From Gammaproteobacteria bacterium (GTDB taxonomy: Bacteria; Pseudomonadota; Gammaproteobacteria; Steroidobacterales; Steroidobacteraceae), in NCBI GenBank assembly GCA_016874235.1, contig VGUJ01000001.1:62001-126000 (forward strand): 64,000 nucleotides of DNA, given 5' to 3'. Under the pieces are notes generated by a model. That model was not told the DNA's origin, made no database searches, and saw nothing but the letters and a program-made list of their open reading frames with translations. Shown in pieces: positions 37,908-45,777 of the stretch (position 1 is its first letter; each line of letters begins with the position of its first letter). The translations under genes and the position numbers were made by a program.

Positions 37908-38283
37908 GGTGCAGGATGCAATCGACCTCGACTCTCGCTCCCTTGGGCAATTGCGAGACCCCTAGCGCAGCGCGCGCCGGCCAGGGCTGCGGGAAGTAGG
38001 TCGCCATGATTTCATTGACCTTCGCAAAGTTCGAGAGGTCGGTGAGGAATACGGTGACCCGAACGGCGTGCCTCAGTGAACCACCTGCTGCCTTCGCGAC
38101 TGCAGATAGGTTGTCGAAGACTCGACGTATCTCAGCATCGATATCGCCGCTGACGAGCTCTCCGGTCGCGGGGTCGAGCGGAATTTGTCCGGAGATGTAG
38201 ACGGTGGGACCGACTCGAACGGCCTGTGAGTAGGTGCCGATCGCCTGTGGAGCATCGGGGGTACTGATGATCTGTCGAGTCAT
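37900..38283 (-). CDS. ridA: RidA-family reactive enamine/imine deaminase
   Basis: A 127-aa trimeric-type RidA (YjgF/YER057c) protein that hydrolyses 2-aminoacrylate and related imines. Visible conserved parts are the N-terminal APQAIGTYSQAVRVG, YISGQIPLDPATGEL and the C-terminal RAALGVSQLPKGARVEVDCIL, which holds the substrate-binding arginine and glutamate. It is encoded between spoT and recG, an order seen in many gammaproteobacteria, and its stop overlaps the recG start. Confidence 0.95.
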   Translation of the reverse strand: MTRQIISTPDAPQAIGTYSQAVRVGPTVYISGQIPLDPATGELVSGDIDAEIRRVFDNLSAVAKAAGGSLRHAVRVTVFLTDLSNFAKVNEIMATYFPQPWPARAALGVSQLPKGARVEVDCILHLD

Positions 38284-38314
38284 GTCTTAAACCTCATTTT
38301 GATTTCCGCGCGAG

Positions 38315-40510
38315 TCAGTCGTCGCGCGTCTTGACGGCAAGTGTACGCGAGAGACGTAAGACGTCGGGCATACGGCGGATCACCCGAATGACGCTCGCGA
38401 GATGTTGGCGGTCACGAACGCGTACCTCGAAGATCAGCACGGAGGTGTCGGTATCGCGCTCCTCAAGTTCGACGTGATCGATATTGGTTTCGGTTGCCGC
38501 GATGGACGAGGCTACTGCAGCGAGTACACCCATTCGGTTTTGAACCTCGACGCGAAGTTCGCAGCCGAACATTCGTCCAAGCTGCTCCGCCCAAGCGACG
38601 GAAATCCATTTTTCCGGATGCTTGCGGTAATCATCGACGTTCGCGCAGTCTTCTCGGTGGATGATGATTCCACGTCCACTCGAAAGATAGGCAAGGATCG
38701 GATCACCTGGGACCGGGAAACAGCAGCGAGCGTAACTGACCAGCAGACCCTCGGTTCCCGCGATCGCAAGCGGTGCAGGAGCGCTTTCACCCCCTTCCTC
38801 ACCGCCTGTGCCGGGGATCGACGGTGCAGCCGGTCCGAGTCGGCGCGCGATGAGGGGCGCGAGACGTTCTCCCAGACCCACTTTTTCGAATAGCTCATCA
38901 GTGTCTGCCATACCGAGCTCGCCGGCTGTGGCCACCAAAGCGTTTTCGCTGATGTCCGTGAGCGACAGGTCGAACTCCGCGAGCGACTGATTGACGAGCC
39001 GTTGCCCGAGTTCGATGGCTTCGGATCTTCGCAGTCCTTTTAGATACTGCCGGATGGCTGCGCGAGCTTTGGCCGTGACAACGAAGTTGACCCATGACGG
39101 GTTGGGGATCGCTCCCGGTGCCGTGACGATTTCGACCGTCTGTCCGTTTCGCAGCTGGGTACGCAGAGGCGCAAGCCTGCGGTCGACTTTGGCGGCGACG
39201 CAACGATTGCCGACATCGGTATGTACGGCATAGGCGAAGTCCACCACGGTTGCGCCGCGCGGAAGTCGAAGAATCTTGCCTTTGGGCGTGAACACGTAAA
39301 CCTTGTCGGGGAAGAGATCGAGACGAACGCTCTCCAAAAATTCTTCGGAAGAGCCCGTTTCCTGCATCGAGATCAAGTTCGACAACCACTCGCGTGCGCG
39401 GGCCTGCTCGTGCCCTGCTGAGGCCTCACCCGACTTGTACTTCCAGTGGGCGGCGATTCCCGACTCCGAGACGCGATGCATATCGCGAGTTCGAATTTGC
39501 GCTTCGATGGGCTGCCCATTGGGTCCGAACAACGTGGTGTGCAGCGACTGATAACCGTTGACACGGGGAATGGCGATGTAATCTTTGAATCGACCCGGCA
39601 TCGGACGATAGGCGCCGTGGACAACACCGAGAGCCCGATAACAATGATCGACGGACTCCACGATCACACGCAGCCCATACACATCGACAATTTCCGAAAG
39701 AGAAGCGCGCTTGCGCTGCATTTTTCGGTAGATGCTGTAGAGATGCTTTTCGCGAGCTTCGACCTCTGCTTCGATACCAGCCTTGGAGAGCGCGGTGTTG
39801 ATGGTCTCGGAGATGCGTGTGAGAAACTCTTTTTGGTTACCGCGGGCCCGCTTGAGCGCTTTCTCGATGACCTTGTATCGGCGCGGATACAAGGCGTGAA
39901 AGCCGAGATCCTCGAGCTCGAGCTTCATGGCATAGAGGCCGAGTCGCTCGGCGAGCGGGGCGTAAATATCGAGCGTCTCTCGGGCGATGGCCCGGCGACG
40001 CGGTGGCGCCATGCCTTCGATCGTCCGCAAGTTGTGCAGCCGATCGGCAAGCTTGACCAAAATGACTCGCAGGTCTCGAACCATCGCGAGCAGCATTTTT
40101 CGGAAAGACTCTGCTTGAGCCTCTTCCCGACTCTTGAACTGAATCTGGTCGAGTTTCGTGACGCCGTCGACGATGTCCGCGACGCTTTGACCGAAGCGAC
40201 TCGCCAGGTCTTCTTTGGCGATCGGCGTATCTTCGATGACGTCGTGGAGGATGGCGGCGACGATGGTGTCGGCATCCAGCCGCAGAGTTGCGAGCACTTC
40301 GGCTGCGGCTACGGGGTGCGCGATGTACGGCTCACCCGTTTTGCGCTTTTGTCCTTGGTGGGCCTCCGCACCGAATTCCGCAGCTTCGCGGATGCGCTCG
40401 ACGTGCTCGGGGGGCAGGTACGCGCTGGCAGCGCTCAGCAGCTCCTTGAGGCCGGGGGTCCTGCGTGAACCGCCGGGCAAGAGGCCGAGCAGTGTCTGCG
40501 CATAATCCAA
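38315..40510 (-). CDS. spoT: Bifunctional (p)ppGpp synthetase/hydrolase SpoT
   Basis: Makes and degrades the stringent-response alarmone. Domains in order: HD hydrolase (AYIAHPVAAAEVL...ILHDVIEDTP, ~60-110), synthetase (GRFKDYIAIPRVNGYQS near 310, and YGLRVIVESVDHCYRALG), TGS (VYVFTPKGKILRLPRGATVVDFAYAVH, ~400), zinc-finger-like/helical region (VSYARCCFPVPGD) and a C-terminal ACT domain. The RFKD form of the synthetase motif is the one found in bifunctional Rel/SpoT enzymes. The start is TTG 40510 with GGAGG four bases upstream. It lies downstream of rpoZ. Confidence 0.96.
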   Translation of the reverse strand: MDYAQTLLGLLPGGSRRTPGLKELLSAASAYLPPEHVERIREAAEFGAEAHQGQKRKTGEPYIAHPVAAAEVLATLRLDADTIVAAILHDVIEDTPIAKEDLASRFGQSVADIVDGVTKLDQIQFKSREEAQAESFRKMLLAMVRDLRVILVKLADRLHNLRTIEGMAPPRRRAIARETLDIYAPLAERLGLYAMKLELEDLGFHALYPRRYKVIEKALKRARGNQKEFLTRISETINTALSKAGIEAEVEAREKHLYSIYRKMQRKRASLSEIVDVYGLRVIVESVDHCYRALGVVHGAYRPMPGRFKDYIAIPRVNGYQSLHTTLFGPNGQPIEAQIRTRDMHRVSESGIAAHWKYKSGEASAGHEQARAREWLSNLISMQETGSSEEFLESVRLDLFPDKVYVFTPKGKILRLPRGATVVDFAYAVHTDVGNRCVAAKVDRRLAPLRTQLRNGQTVEIVTAPGAIPNPSWVNFVVTAKARAAIRQYLKGLRRSEAIELGQRLVNQSLAEFDLSLTDISENALVATAGELGMADTDELFEKVGLGERLAPLIARRLGPAAPSIPGTGGEEGGESAPAPLAIAGTEGLLVSYARCCFPVPGDPILAYLSSGRGIIIHREDCANVDDYRKHPEKWISVAWAEQLGRMFGCELRVEVQNRMGVLAAVASSIAATETNIDHVELEERDTDTSVLIFEVRVRDRQHLASVIRVIRRMPDVLRLSRTLAVKTRDD

Positions 40511-40539
40511 AGTGCCTCCGCCCTGTCAGGGCCGCGCGA

Positions 40540-40830
40540 TCAGTCTCCGAGACCGAACTGGGGAGCACGGAAGCCCGGATCGGGCTCCATGATATCGGGC
40601 AGCAGGCTCGGCTCCGGCTCGGGTTCCGGCTCGGGCTCGAGCAGCATCTCTGGGGTGATATTGCCTGCGGCGATTTCGCGCAAGGCGACGACGGTGGGTT
40701 TGTCGTTTTCCCAAGGCACGGTCGATTCGGCGCCATTGGCCAGCCGACGCGCACGCTGCGACGCGAGAATCACGAGCTGGAAGATGTTGTCGACGTTCTG
40801 GAGACAGTCTTCGACGGTGATTCGCGCCAT
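40540..40830 (-). CDS. rpoZ: RNA polymerase omega subunit RpoZ, with acidic proline-rich tail
   Basis: Small polymerase subunit that aids beta' folding and forms ppGpp site 1. The core [30 protein letters not shown] and [15 protein letters not shown] match the family. The tail from residue ~63 is a run of Glu-Pro repeats ([12 protein letters not shown]) and an acidic end, so the protein is 96 aa. The repeat DNA makes a Gly-Ser shadow ORF on the plus strand. A TATACT hexamer on the minus strand at 40880-40885 could be its -10 box, but no good -35 box is visible. Confidence 0.95.
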   Translation of the reverse strand: MARITVEDCLQNVDNIFQLVILASQRARRLANGAESTVPWENDKPTVVALREIAAGNITPEMLLEPEPEPEPEPSLLPDIMEPDPGFRAPQFGLGD

Positions 40831-40931
40831 GTGGAGAAGCCCTCGGGATCAGCCCGGAATAACCTGAAATGGGCCGGCAAGTATAGGCGAGCGCGGGGGC
40901 TGACCGCCAGCGGCAACGCTGCCACGCCGAT

Positions 40932-41564
40932 CTAGGCGAGCAAGTCGCTCAACAGGGGCGCAAGCGACGCCCGACCCCCGGAAAGGTCCTGGGCATCCCC
41001 TGCCACCACGCTCAGCAGGTCCGACACGGCTCGATCGAAATCCTGGTTGACGATGACGTAGTCGAACTCATCGTGGTGCCCCATGTCGTTGACCGCATCG
41101 CTCAGTCGTCGGGCGATCACCGATTCACTGTCGGTTCCGCGTCCGCGCAGTCGCCGCTCGAGTTCGGCTCGCGAGGGGGGTAGCACGAAGATGCTGATAC
41201 ATCCCGACTTGCCGGTCGCCGGGTCACGCATCCTTTCGCGCACCTGCCTCGCGCCCTGCCAGTCGATTTCCAGGATCACGTCGTGTCCGCGACCAAAGGC
41301 CTCCTCGAGCGCTGCGCGGCTGGTGCCATAAAAATTGTCGAACACGGGCGCGTATTCGAGGAAGCCGTCCGCGGCGATCATTTCTTTGAACTGGTCGACG
41401 GAGACGAAGTGGTAATCACGACCATCGACTTCGTTAGCGCGTCGGGCACGGGTCGTGTGCGAAACACAGACACGCAGGTTCGGCTCGCGCGCGAGCGCCG
41501 CCTTGACGAGGCTGGTCTTGCCGGCACCCGAGGGCGCGGCGATTACGAAAAGCCGACCACTCAT
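40932..41564 (-). CDS. gmk: Guanylate kinase
   Basis: Phosphorylates GMP to GDP. The P-loop is APSGAGKTSLV at residue 9. GMP-binding residues lie in SHTTRARRANEVDGRDYHFVS (~36-56) and EYAPVFDNFYGTSRAALEE, and the NMP/lid region is seen in LEIDWQGARQVRERM. 210 aa is normal. The ATG overlaps the yicC stop (ATGA), and rpoZ follows. Confidence 0.96.
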   Translation of the reverse strand: MSGRLFVIAAPSGAGKTSLVKAALAREPNLRVCVSHTTRARRANEVDGRDYHFVSVDQFKEMIAADGFLEYAPVFDNFYGTSRAALEEAFGRGHDVILEIDWQGARQVRERMRDPATGKSGCISIFVLPPSRAELERRLRGRGTDSESVIARRLSDAVNDMGHHDEFDYVIVNQDFDRAVSDLLSVVAGDAQDLSGGRASLAPLLSDLLA

Positions 41565-42433
41565 TCGATGTTTTGTACCTGCTCTCGCATCTGTTCGATC
41601 AAAACCTTCATGTCGACGGCGATACGCGTGATGTCGATTTCCTGCGATTTCGACGACAGGGTGTTTGCCTCACGATTGAGTTCCTGCATGAGAAAGTCGA
41701 GCCGACGACCGGCGGCTTCGTCCCCTTCGATCACACGACGGATTTCCGCGATGTGCCCATCCAGACGATCGAGCTCCTCATCGACGTCGGCACGCTGCAG
41801 CAGCAAGGCGACTTCTTGTTCGAATCGCCCGGCATCGACTGTAGTGCCGAGTTCGGCAAGACGATCTTGCAGACGGGTACGCAGGCGGGTTTGCAACTCG
41901 GGCATACGCGAGCGCAAGTGGACGAGGAGCTCGGCCAGTGCGCCGCAGCGCTGCTCAATGAGTTCACGCAATCTTTGACCTTCGCGACGGCGTGCCGCTG
42001 CCATCTCTCGAACCGTCTCTTGAAACAGTGTGCGGCAGGCGCCGTGCAGGCTCTCGGTGTCGGGGGCGTCGTCTTTGAGTACGCCGGGCCAGCGCAATAC
42101 GTCGAGCGGATCGACCCGAGCCGCAGTGCCGATCGACAGCCGTGAGGCGACTTCGCCGGTACGTGTGAGCAAGTGCTGTAGCACGGCTTCGTCGATCCTC
42201 AATTCTTGTTCGGCTCGGTGGGATCCACGGAGATGAATCGTACAATCGAGTTTGCCGCGTCTCAGTTCCTTGGCGAGTAACTGCCGCAACTCACCCTCCA
42301 ACGAGCGCAGTTCCTCGGGTAACCGGAACCCGGGCTCCAGATACCGGTGATTGACGCTGCGCAGTTCGCAGGTGAGTTCTCCGAAAGGACCGCTCACCTC
42401 GCGTCGCGCGAAGCCCGTCATGCTGCTGATCAT
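41561..42433 (-). CDS. YicC/YloC-family endoribonuclease
   Basis: Highly conserved endoribonuclease-type protein. It begins MISSMTGFARRE, followed by LTCELRSVNHRYLEPGFRLPEELRSLE, the hallmark of the family, and ends FLMQELNREANTLSSKSQ...DMKVLIEQMREQVQNIE. From ATG 42433 it is 290 aa; the track start 42457 adds eight residues not seen in relatives. It is divergent from rph and coupled to gmk. Confidence 0.94.
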   Translation of the reverse strand: MISSMTGFARREVSGPFGELTCELRSVNHRYLEPGFRLPEELRSLEGELRQLLAKELRRGKLDCTIHLRGSHRAEQELRIDEAVLQHLLTRTGEVASRLSIGTAARVDPLDVLRWPGVLKDDAPDTESLHGACRTLFQETVREMAAARRREGQRLRELIEQRCGALAELLVHLRSRMPELQTRLRTRLQDRLAELGTTVDAGRFEQEVALLLQRADVDEELDRLDGHIAEIRRVIEGDEAAGRRLDFLMQELNREANTLSSKSQEIDITRIAVDMKVLIEQMREQVQNIE

Positions 42434-42537
42434 CGAGAGTCCTCTGCTCGCGGCCACCGTTGTCGTGCGTCCAGACCGGCCGGGGTGTATAAAGCGCGCA
42501 GTTTATCCCACGGCTCTGCCAGAGACGGAAATCAAAG

Positions 42538-43269
42538 ATGTTTCAACGTCCGAGCGGTCGCAGCCCCGACCAACTTCGTCCCGTTAGCTTCCATCGTCAC
42601 TACACCCGACATGCCGAGGGGTCCGTGTTAGTGGAGTTCGGCGGCACCCGGGTGCTTTGCACGGCCAGCATCGAAGAGGGGGTGCCCGGATTCCTTCGTG
42701 GGCGCGGTCAGGGCTGGGTGACGGCCGAGTACGGCATGCTACCGAGGTCGACTCACACTCGATCTGCTCGCGAAGCAGCGAAGGGGAAGCAATCCGGGCG
42801 TACTCAGGAGATTCAGCGATTGATTGGCCGCAGTCTGCGTGCAGTCATCGATATGACTGCGCTCGGTGAACGCACCGTGACGCTCGATTGCGACGTGTTA
42901 CAAGCCGATGGCGGTACGCGCACGGCAGCCATCACCGGAAGCTATGTGGCGTTGGTTGATGCCTGCCAGACTTTGATCGCCCACGGCACACTTCTGCGTT
43001 CGCCGCTGCACGGGCAGGTTGCGGCCGTGTCGGTCGGCATTTGCGGCGGCGTGCCCGTACTCGATCTCGACTATGACGAGGACTCTCAGGCTGAGACAGA
43101 TATGAACGTCGTGATGAAAGACGGTGGTACGTTCGTTGAAATTCAGGGCACTGCCGAAGGTCATGCGTTCCGTCGAGAAGAACTGGACGTCATGCTGGGC
43201 TTGGCGTCGAGCGGTATTTCGCGACTGCATGACCTGCAGCGCGAGTCCCTCCAGGCGGGCAACCCCTGA
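42538..43269 (+). CDS. rph: Ribonuclease PH
   Basis: Phosphorolytic 3'-5' exoribonuclease that trims tRNA 3' ends. Conserved stretches are [30 protein letters not shown], the RNA-binding [19 protein letters not shown] and the phosphate/metal site [19 protein letters not shown], with [15 protein letters not shown]. 243 aa is close to the E. coli enzyme. It is the first of the rightward genes after yicC; rdgB follows after three bases. Confidence 0.96.
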   Translation: MFQRPSGRSPDQLRPVSFHRHYTRHAEGSVLVEFGGTRVLCTASIEEGVPGFLRGRGQGWVTAEYGMLPRSTHTRSAREAAKGKQSGRTQEIQRLIGRSLRAVIDMTALGERTVTLDCDVLQADGGTRTAAITGSYVALVDACQTLIAHGTLLRSPLHGQVAAVSVGICGGVPVLDLDYDEDSQAETDMNVVMKDGGTFVEIQGTAEGHAFRREELDVMLGLASSGISRLHDLQRESLQAGNP

Positions 43270-43272
43270 ACC

Positions 43273-43863
43273 ATGCGGATCGTGCTCGCTACCGGTAACG
43301 CCGGGAAGATCCGCGAGTTTTCCGACATGCTCGGTCCGTTCGGCTTCGAGTTCGTCCCGCAATCCGAATTCGGTATCGAACCTCCTGAAGAGACGGGCGA
43401 AACTTTTGAAGACAACGCGCTCTTGAAAGCGCGGCATGCCGCGGCGTTGAGCGGTCTGCCGGCGATGGCGGACGACTCGGGTCTTGAGGTGGATGCGCTC
43501 GGTGGTGCGCCGGGGGTGCGATCCGCACGATATGCCGGCGAGGGGGCTGGCGATCTCGCGAACATCAAAAAATTGCTTGAGGCAATGCAGGCCGTGCCAG
43601 AGGCGGCACGATCGGCTCGCTTTCGTTGCGTGATTGCATTGGCTCGAACTGCCGATGATCCGTCACCGGCGTTCGGCCGTGGTATCTGGGAAGGCGTCAT
43701 CTTGCGCTCTCCGAGAGGCCATGGTGGTTTCGGTTACGACCCGGTGTTCTCACCTCGCGGTGAGACTCGCAGCGTGGCTGAACTCGCCGCCGCAGAAAAA
43801 CATGCACAAAGCCATCGCGGTTCGGCTTTGCGCGATCTGCACGCGCGCTTGCGTAGTGCCTAA
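43273..43863 (+). CDS. rdgB: XTP/dITP diphosphatase (RdgB/HAM1)
   Basis: House-cleaning pyrophosphatase that removes non-canonical purine nucleotides (ITP, dITP, XTP). It begins MRIVLATGNAGKIREF (substrate loop), has FEDNALLKARHAAALSGLPAMADDSGLEVDALGGAPGV with the catalytic aspartates, and ends with GFGYDPVF and EKHAQSHRGSAL. 196 aa is typical. It is encoded in rph-rdgB-hemW order, as in many gammaproteobacteria. Confidence 0.97.
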   Translation: MRIVLATGNAGKIREFSDMLGPFGFEFVPQSEFGIEPPEETGETFEDNALLKARHAAALSGLPAMADDSGLEVDALGGAPGVRSARYAGEGAGDLANIKKLLEAMQAVPEAARSARFRCVIALARTADDPSPAFGRGIWEGVILRSPRGHGGFGYDPVFSPRGETRSVAELAAAEKHAQSHRGSALRDLHARLRSA

Positions 43864-43876
43864 ACGGCACGGAGCC

Positions 43877-45103
43877 ATGAACTTCGAGACGCCGCTCAGT
43901 CTGTACATCCACTTTCCGTGGTGTGTCAGCAAGTGCCCCTACTGCGACTTCAACTCGCACGTATTGCGGGAGGATGTCCCTGGCCGAGAGCGCGTACCCG
44001 AAGAGTCGTATGTGACGACCCTGCTTAGCGATCTGGCCTCTCAATGCGAGTCACAGGCGACGCTCATTGGCGGTCGTCGTATCTCGACTGTCTTCATGGG
44101 GGGTGGAACGCCGAGTTTGTTTTCTCCGTCCGCTATCGGACGTGTAATCGATGCGGTTCGAGCGGGGCCGGGTCTCGCGGTGGATGCCGAGATTACGCTC
44201 GAGGCGAACCCCGGCACGATCGAGCGAGGACGATTTACCGAATATGCCGCAGCGGGTGTCAATCGGGTTTCGCTTGGCGCTCAAAGTTTTGATGCAGAGG
44301 CTTTACGAAAGCTTGGACGAATTCACTCGTCCGACGAAACGCGAAACGCTGCCGCAGAACTTCACGCCGCGGGGCTTTCCAATTTCAATATCGATTTGAT
44401 GTACGGGTTGCCCGAGCAAGATAAGGCGGGCGCTCTTCGAGATATCGAAGCGGCTCTCGCATTGCGCCCTACGCAAATCTCCCACTATCACCTGACTCTC
44501 GAGCCTGGCACGCCTTTCGCGGCCCGACCGCCCTCGGGCTTGCCGCTCGATGAACACGTGGCACGCATGCTCGAGGTCACGAGTCGAAGACTCGCTGAGG
44601 ATGGGTACCGCCAGTACGAGGTGTCGGCGTATGCCCGCGAGGGTTTCGACTGCGCCCACAACCTCGTTTACTGGAGCTTCGGCGACTATCTCGGCATCGG
44701 CGCGGGCGCGCACGGCAAGCTGTCGGGCCCTCGCGCGGACGGCGGAATCGCAGTGATCCGAAGCGTCCAACCTCGTGAGCCGCGTCGCTATCAGCGTGAT
44801 CCGAAGAGTGCGCTCGTTTGGCAGCATGTCGAGGATGACCAGCGGCCCTTCGAGTTCATGTTGAATGCGCTGCGCTTGACCGTGGGCTTCGAGATCGAGC
44901 TCTTCGAGCGCCGAACAGGGTTGAACTGGGAGGTCGTGAATCCGGTGGTGCAAAGACTCCGAAGTCGAGGGCTACTGTCTCACTCAGCGTCTTCCGCGGG
45001 CCGCGGCAGGATCTCGGCCACGCCGATCGGACGCCAGTTTTTAAATGAAGTGCTGCTGGAATTCCTGCCTGAAGACGGCTCGAAAAGTATGCACAGCGAC
45101 TAA
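43877..45103 (+). CDS. hemW: Radical SAM heme chaperone HemW
   Basis: HemN-like radical SAM protein that acts as a heme-transfer chaperone rather than as the coproporphyrinogen dehydrogenase. The cluster motif is CVSKCPYCDFNSH near residue 18, followed by FMGGGTPSLFS, LEANPGTIE, RVSLGAQSFD and IDLMYGLPEQD. The C-terminal part has FEFMLNALRLTVGFEIELFE. ATG 43877 gives 408 aa; the track's earlier start 43634 would overlap rdgB by a long stretch. SD is GGAG, closer than usual. Confidence 0.93.
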   Translation: MNFETPLSLYIHFPWCVSKCPYCDFNSHVLREDVPGRERVPEESYVTTLLSDLASQCESQATLIGGRRISTVFMGGGTPSLFSPSAIGRVIDAVRAGPGLAVDAEITLEANPGTIERGRFTEYAAAGVNRVSLGAQSFDAEALRKLGRIHSSDETRNAAAELHAAGLSNFNIDLMYGLPEQDKAGALRDIEAALALRPTQISHYHLTLEPGTPFAARPPSGLPLDEHVARMLEVTSRRLAEDGYRQYEVSAYAREGFDCAHNLVYWSFGDYLGIGAGAHGKLSGPRADGGIAVIRSVQPREPRRYQRDPKSALVWQHVEDDQRPFEFMLNALRLTVGFEIELFERRTGLNWEVVNPVVQRLRSRGLLSHSASSAGRGRISATPIGRQFLNEVLLEFLPEDGSKSMHSD

Positions 45104-45414
45104 AAAACCCCGCTGAACTCGTGAATTACGTGATTTTTTCAGTTTTAATACAAAATTAAACATATAAGTCCATGATTTTAATAATAAAAACACCCTCTTA
45201 ATTTTTTGATGAACGACCGAACAAGGCTGGAATGCCGTGATCAGGTCGGGAGGGCCTCGCGCTATTCCACAGACTTATCCACAGATTTCAGTGGCTTGGG
45301 CTTCCAATTTGATCTGGACACCCCGACGGAGGCGACTTGCCCTTGTCGAAACCGGCCCGCCGCGCTTAGACTGCGCGCCCTTTTTCGTCCTGCCCGTTAA
45401 CTGGAAGGTCGGTC
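45104..45414. other. AT-rich intergenic island with DnaA-box-like sites
   Basis: The longest gene-free stretch in the window, about 310 bases between hemW and rpmE. By direct count 71 of 90 bases in 45121-45210 are A or T, in a genome that is otherwise clearly GC-rich. Downstream lie TTATCCACA (45275-45283), a perfect DnaA-box consensus, and TATTCCACA (45263-45271), one mismatch away, with start points 12 bases apart and the same direction. Two GATC sites are also present. The last ~100 bases should contain the rpmE promoter. I see no RNA gene in it. Confidence 0.6.
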
Positions 45415-45627
45415 ATGAAGCCCTCGATTCACCCGGAATATCACGAGATCAAGGTGTCCTGCTCTTGCGGCAACACGTTTCAGACGCGCTCGACCCTCGG
45501 TCAGGACCTCTCGCTCGAAGTCTGCTCGAGCTGCCACCCGTTCTACACGGGCAAGCAGAAAATCGTCGACACGGCAGGCCGCGTCGATAAGTTCCGAAAG
45601 AAGTACGCCTCCGCCGCTGCGCGCTGA
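45415..45627 (+). CDS. rpmE: Ribosomal protein L31 (zinc-binding form)
   Basis: A 70-aa large-subunit protein. The zinc ligands are seen in VSCSCGNTF (~15-22) and [14 protein letters not shown] (~35-48), so this is the C+ form that needs zinc, and ends with the usual [17 protein letters not shown] stands about eight bases before the ATG. It is a single-gene unit with a rho-independent terminator downstream. Confidence 0.97.
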   Translation: MKPSIHPEYHEIKVSCSCGNTFQTRSTLGQDLSLEVCSSCHPFYTGKQKIVDTAGRVDKFRKKYASAAAR

Positions 45628-45668
45628 GGCTGGACGGGGCGCCTCGTGCGACCCGATCGCTTTCGACC

Positions 45669-45688
45669 AAGCGCCCGACAGGGCGCTT
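45669..45688 (+). terminator. Rho-independent terminator after rpmE
   Basis: A perfect eight-base stem AAGCGCCC / GGGCGCTT with the loop GACA, followed by TGTCGTTTC. It stands 41 bases after the rpmE stop and 90 bases before the start of the M48 protease gene, so it separates the two transcripts. Confidence 0.75.
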
Positions 45689-45777
45689 TGTCGTTTCTGG
45701 GTCGAGCACATCCGGATCTACCGGAACTTCTGTTAGCGTCTAGTCGTCAGAATGGACGTGGATTTTTGGATCGCCGT

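Noticed and set aside
39446-40468. Long plus-strand ORF (340 aa) antisense to spoT
   Set aside because: It is fully covered by the well-conserved spoT frame, lacks any recognisable domain and reflects the scarcity of stop codons in GC-rich antisense frames.
40589-40867. Gly-Ser repeat ORF on the plus strand
   Set aside because: It is the complement of the Glu-Pro codon repeat in the rpoZ tail.
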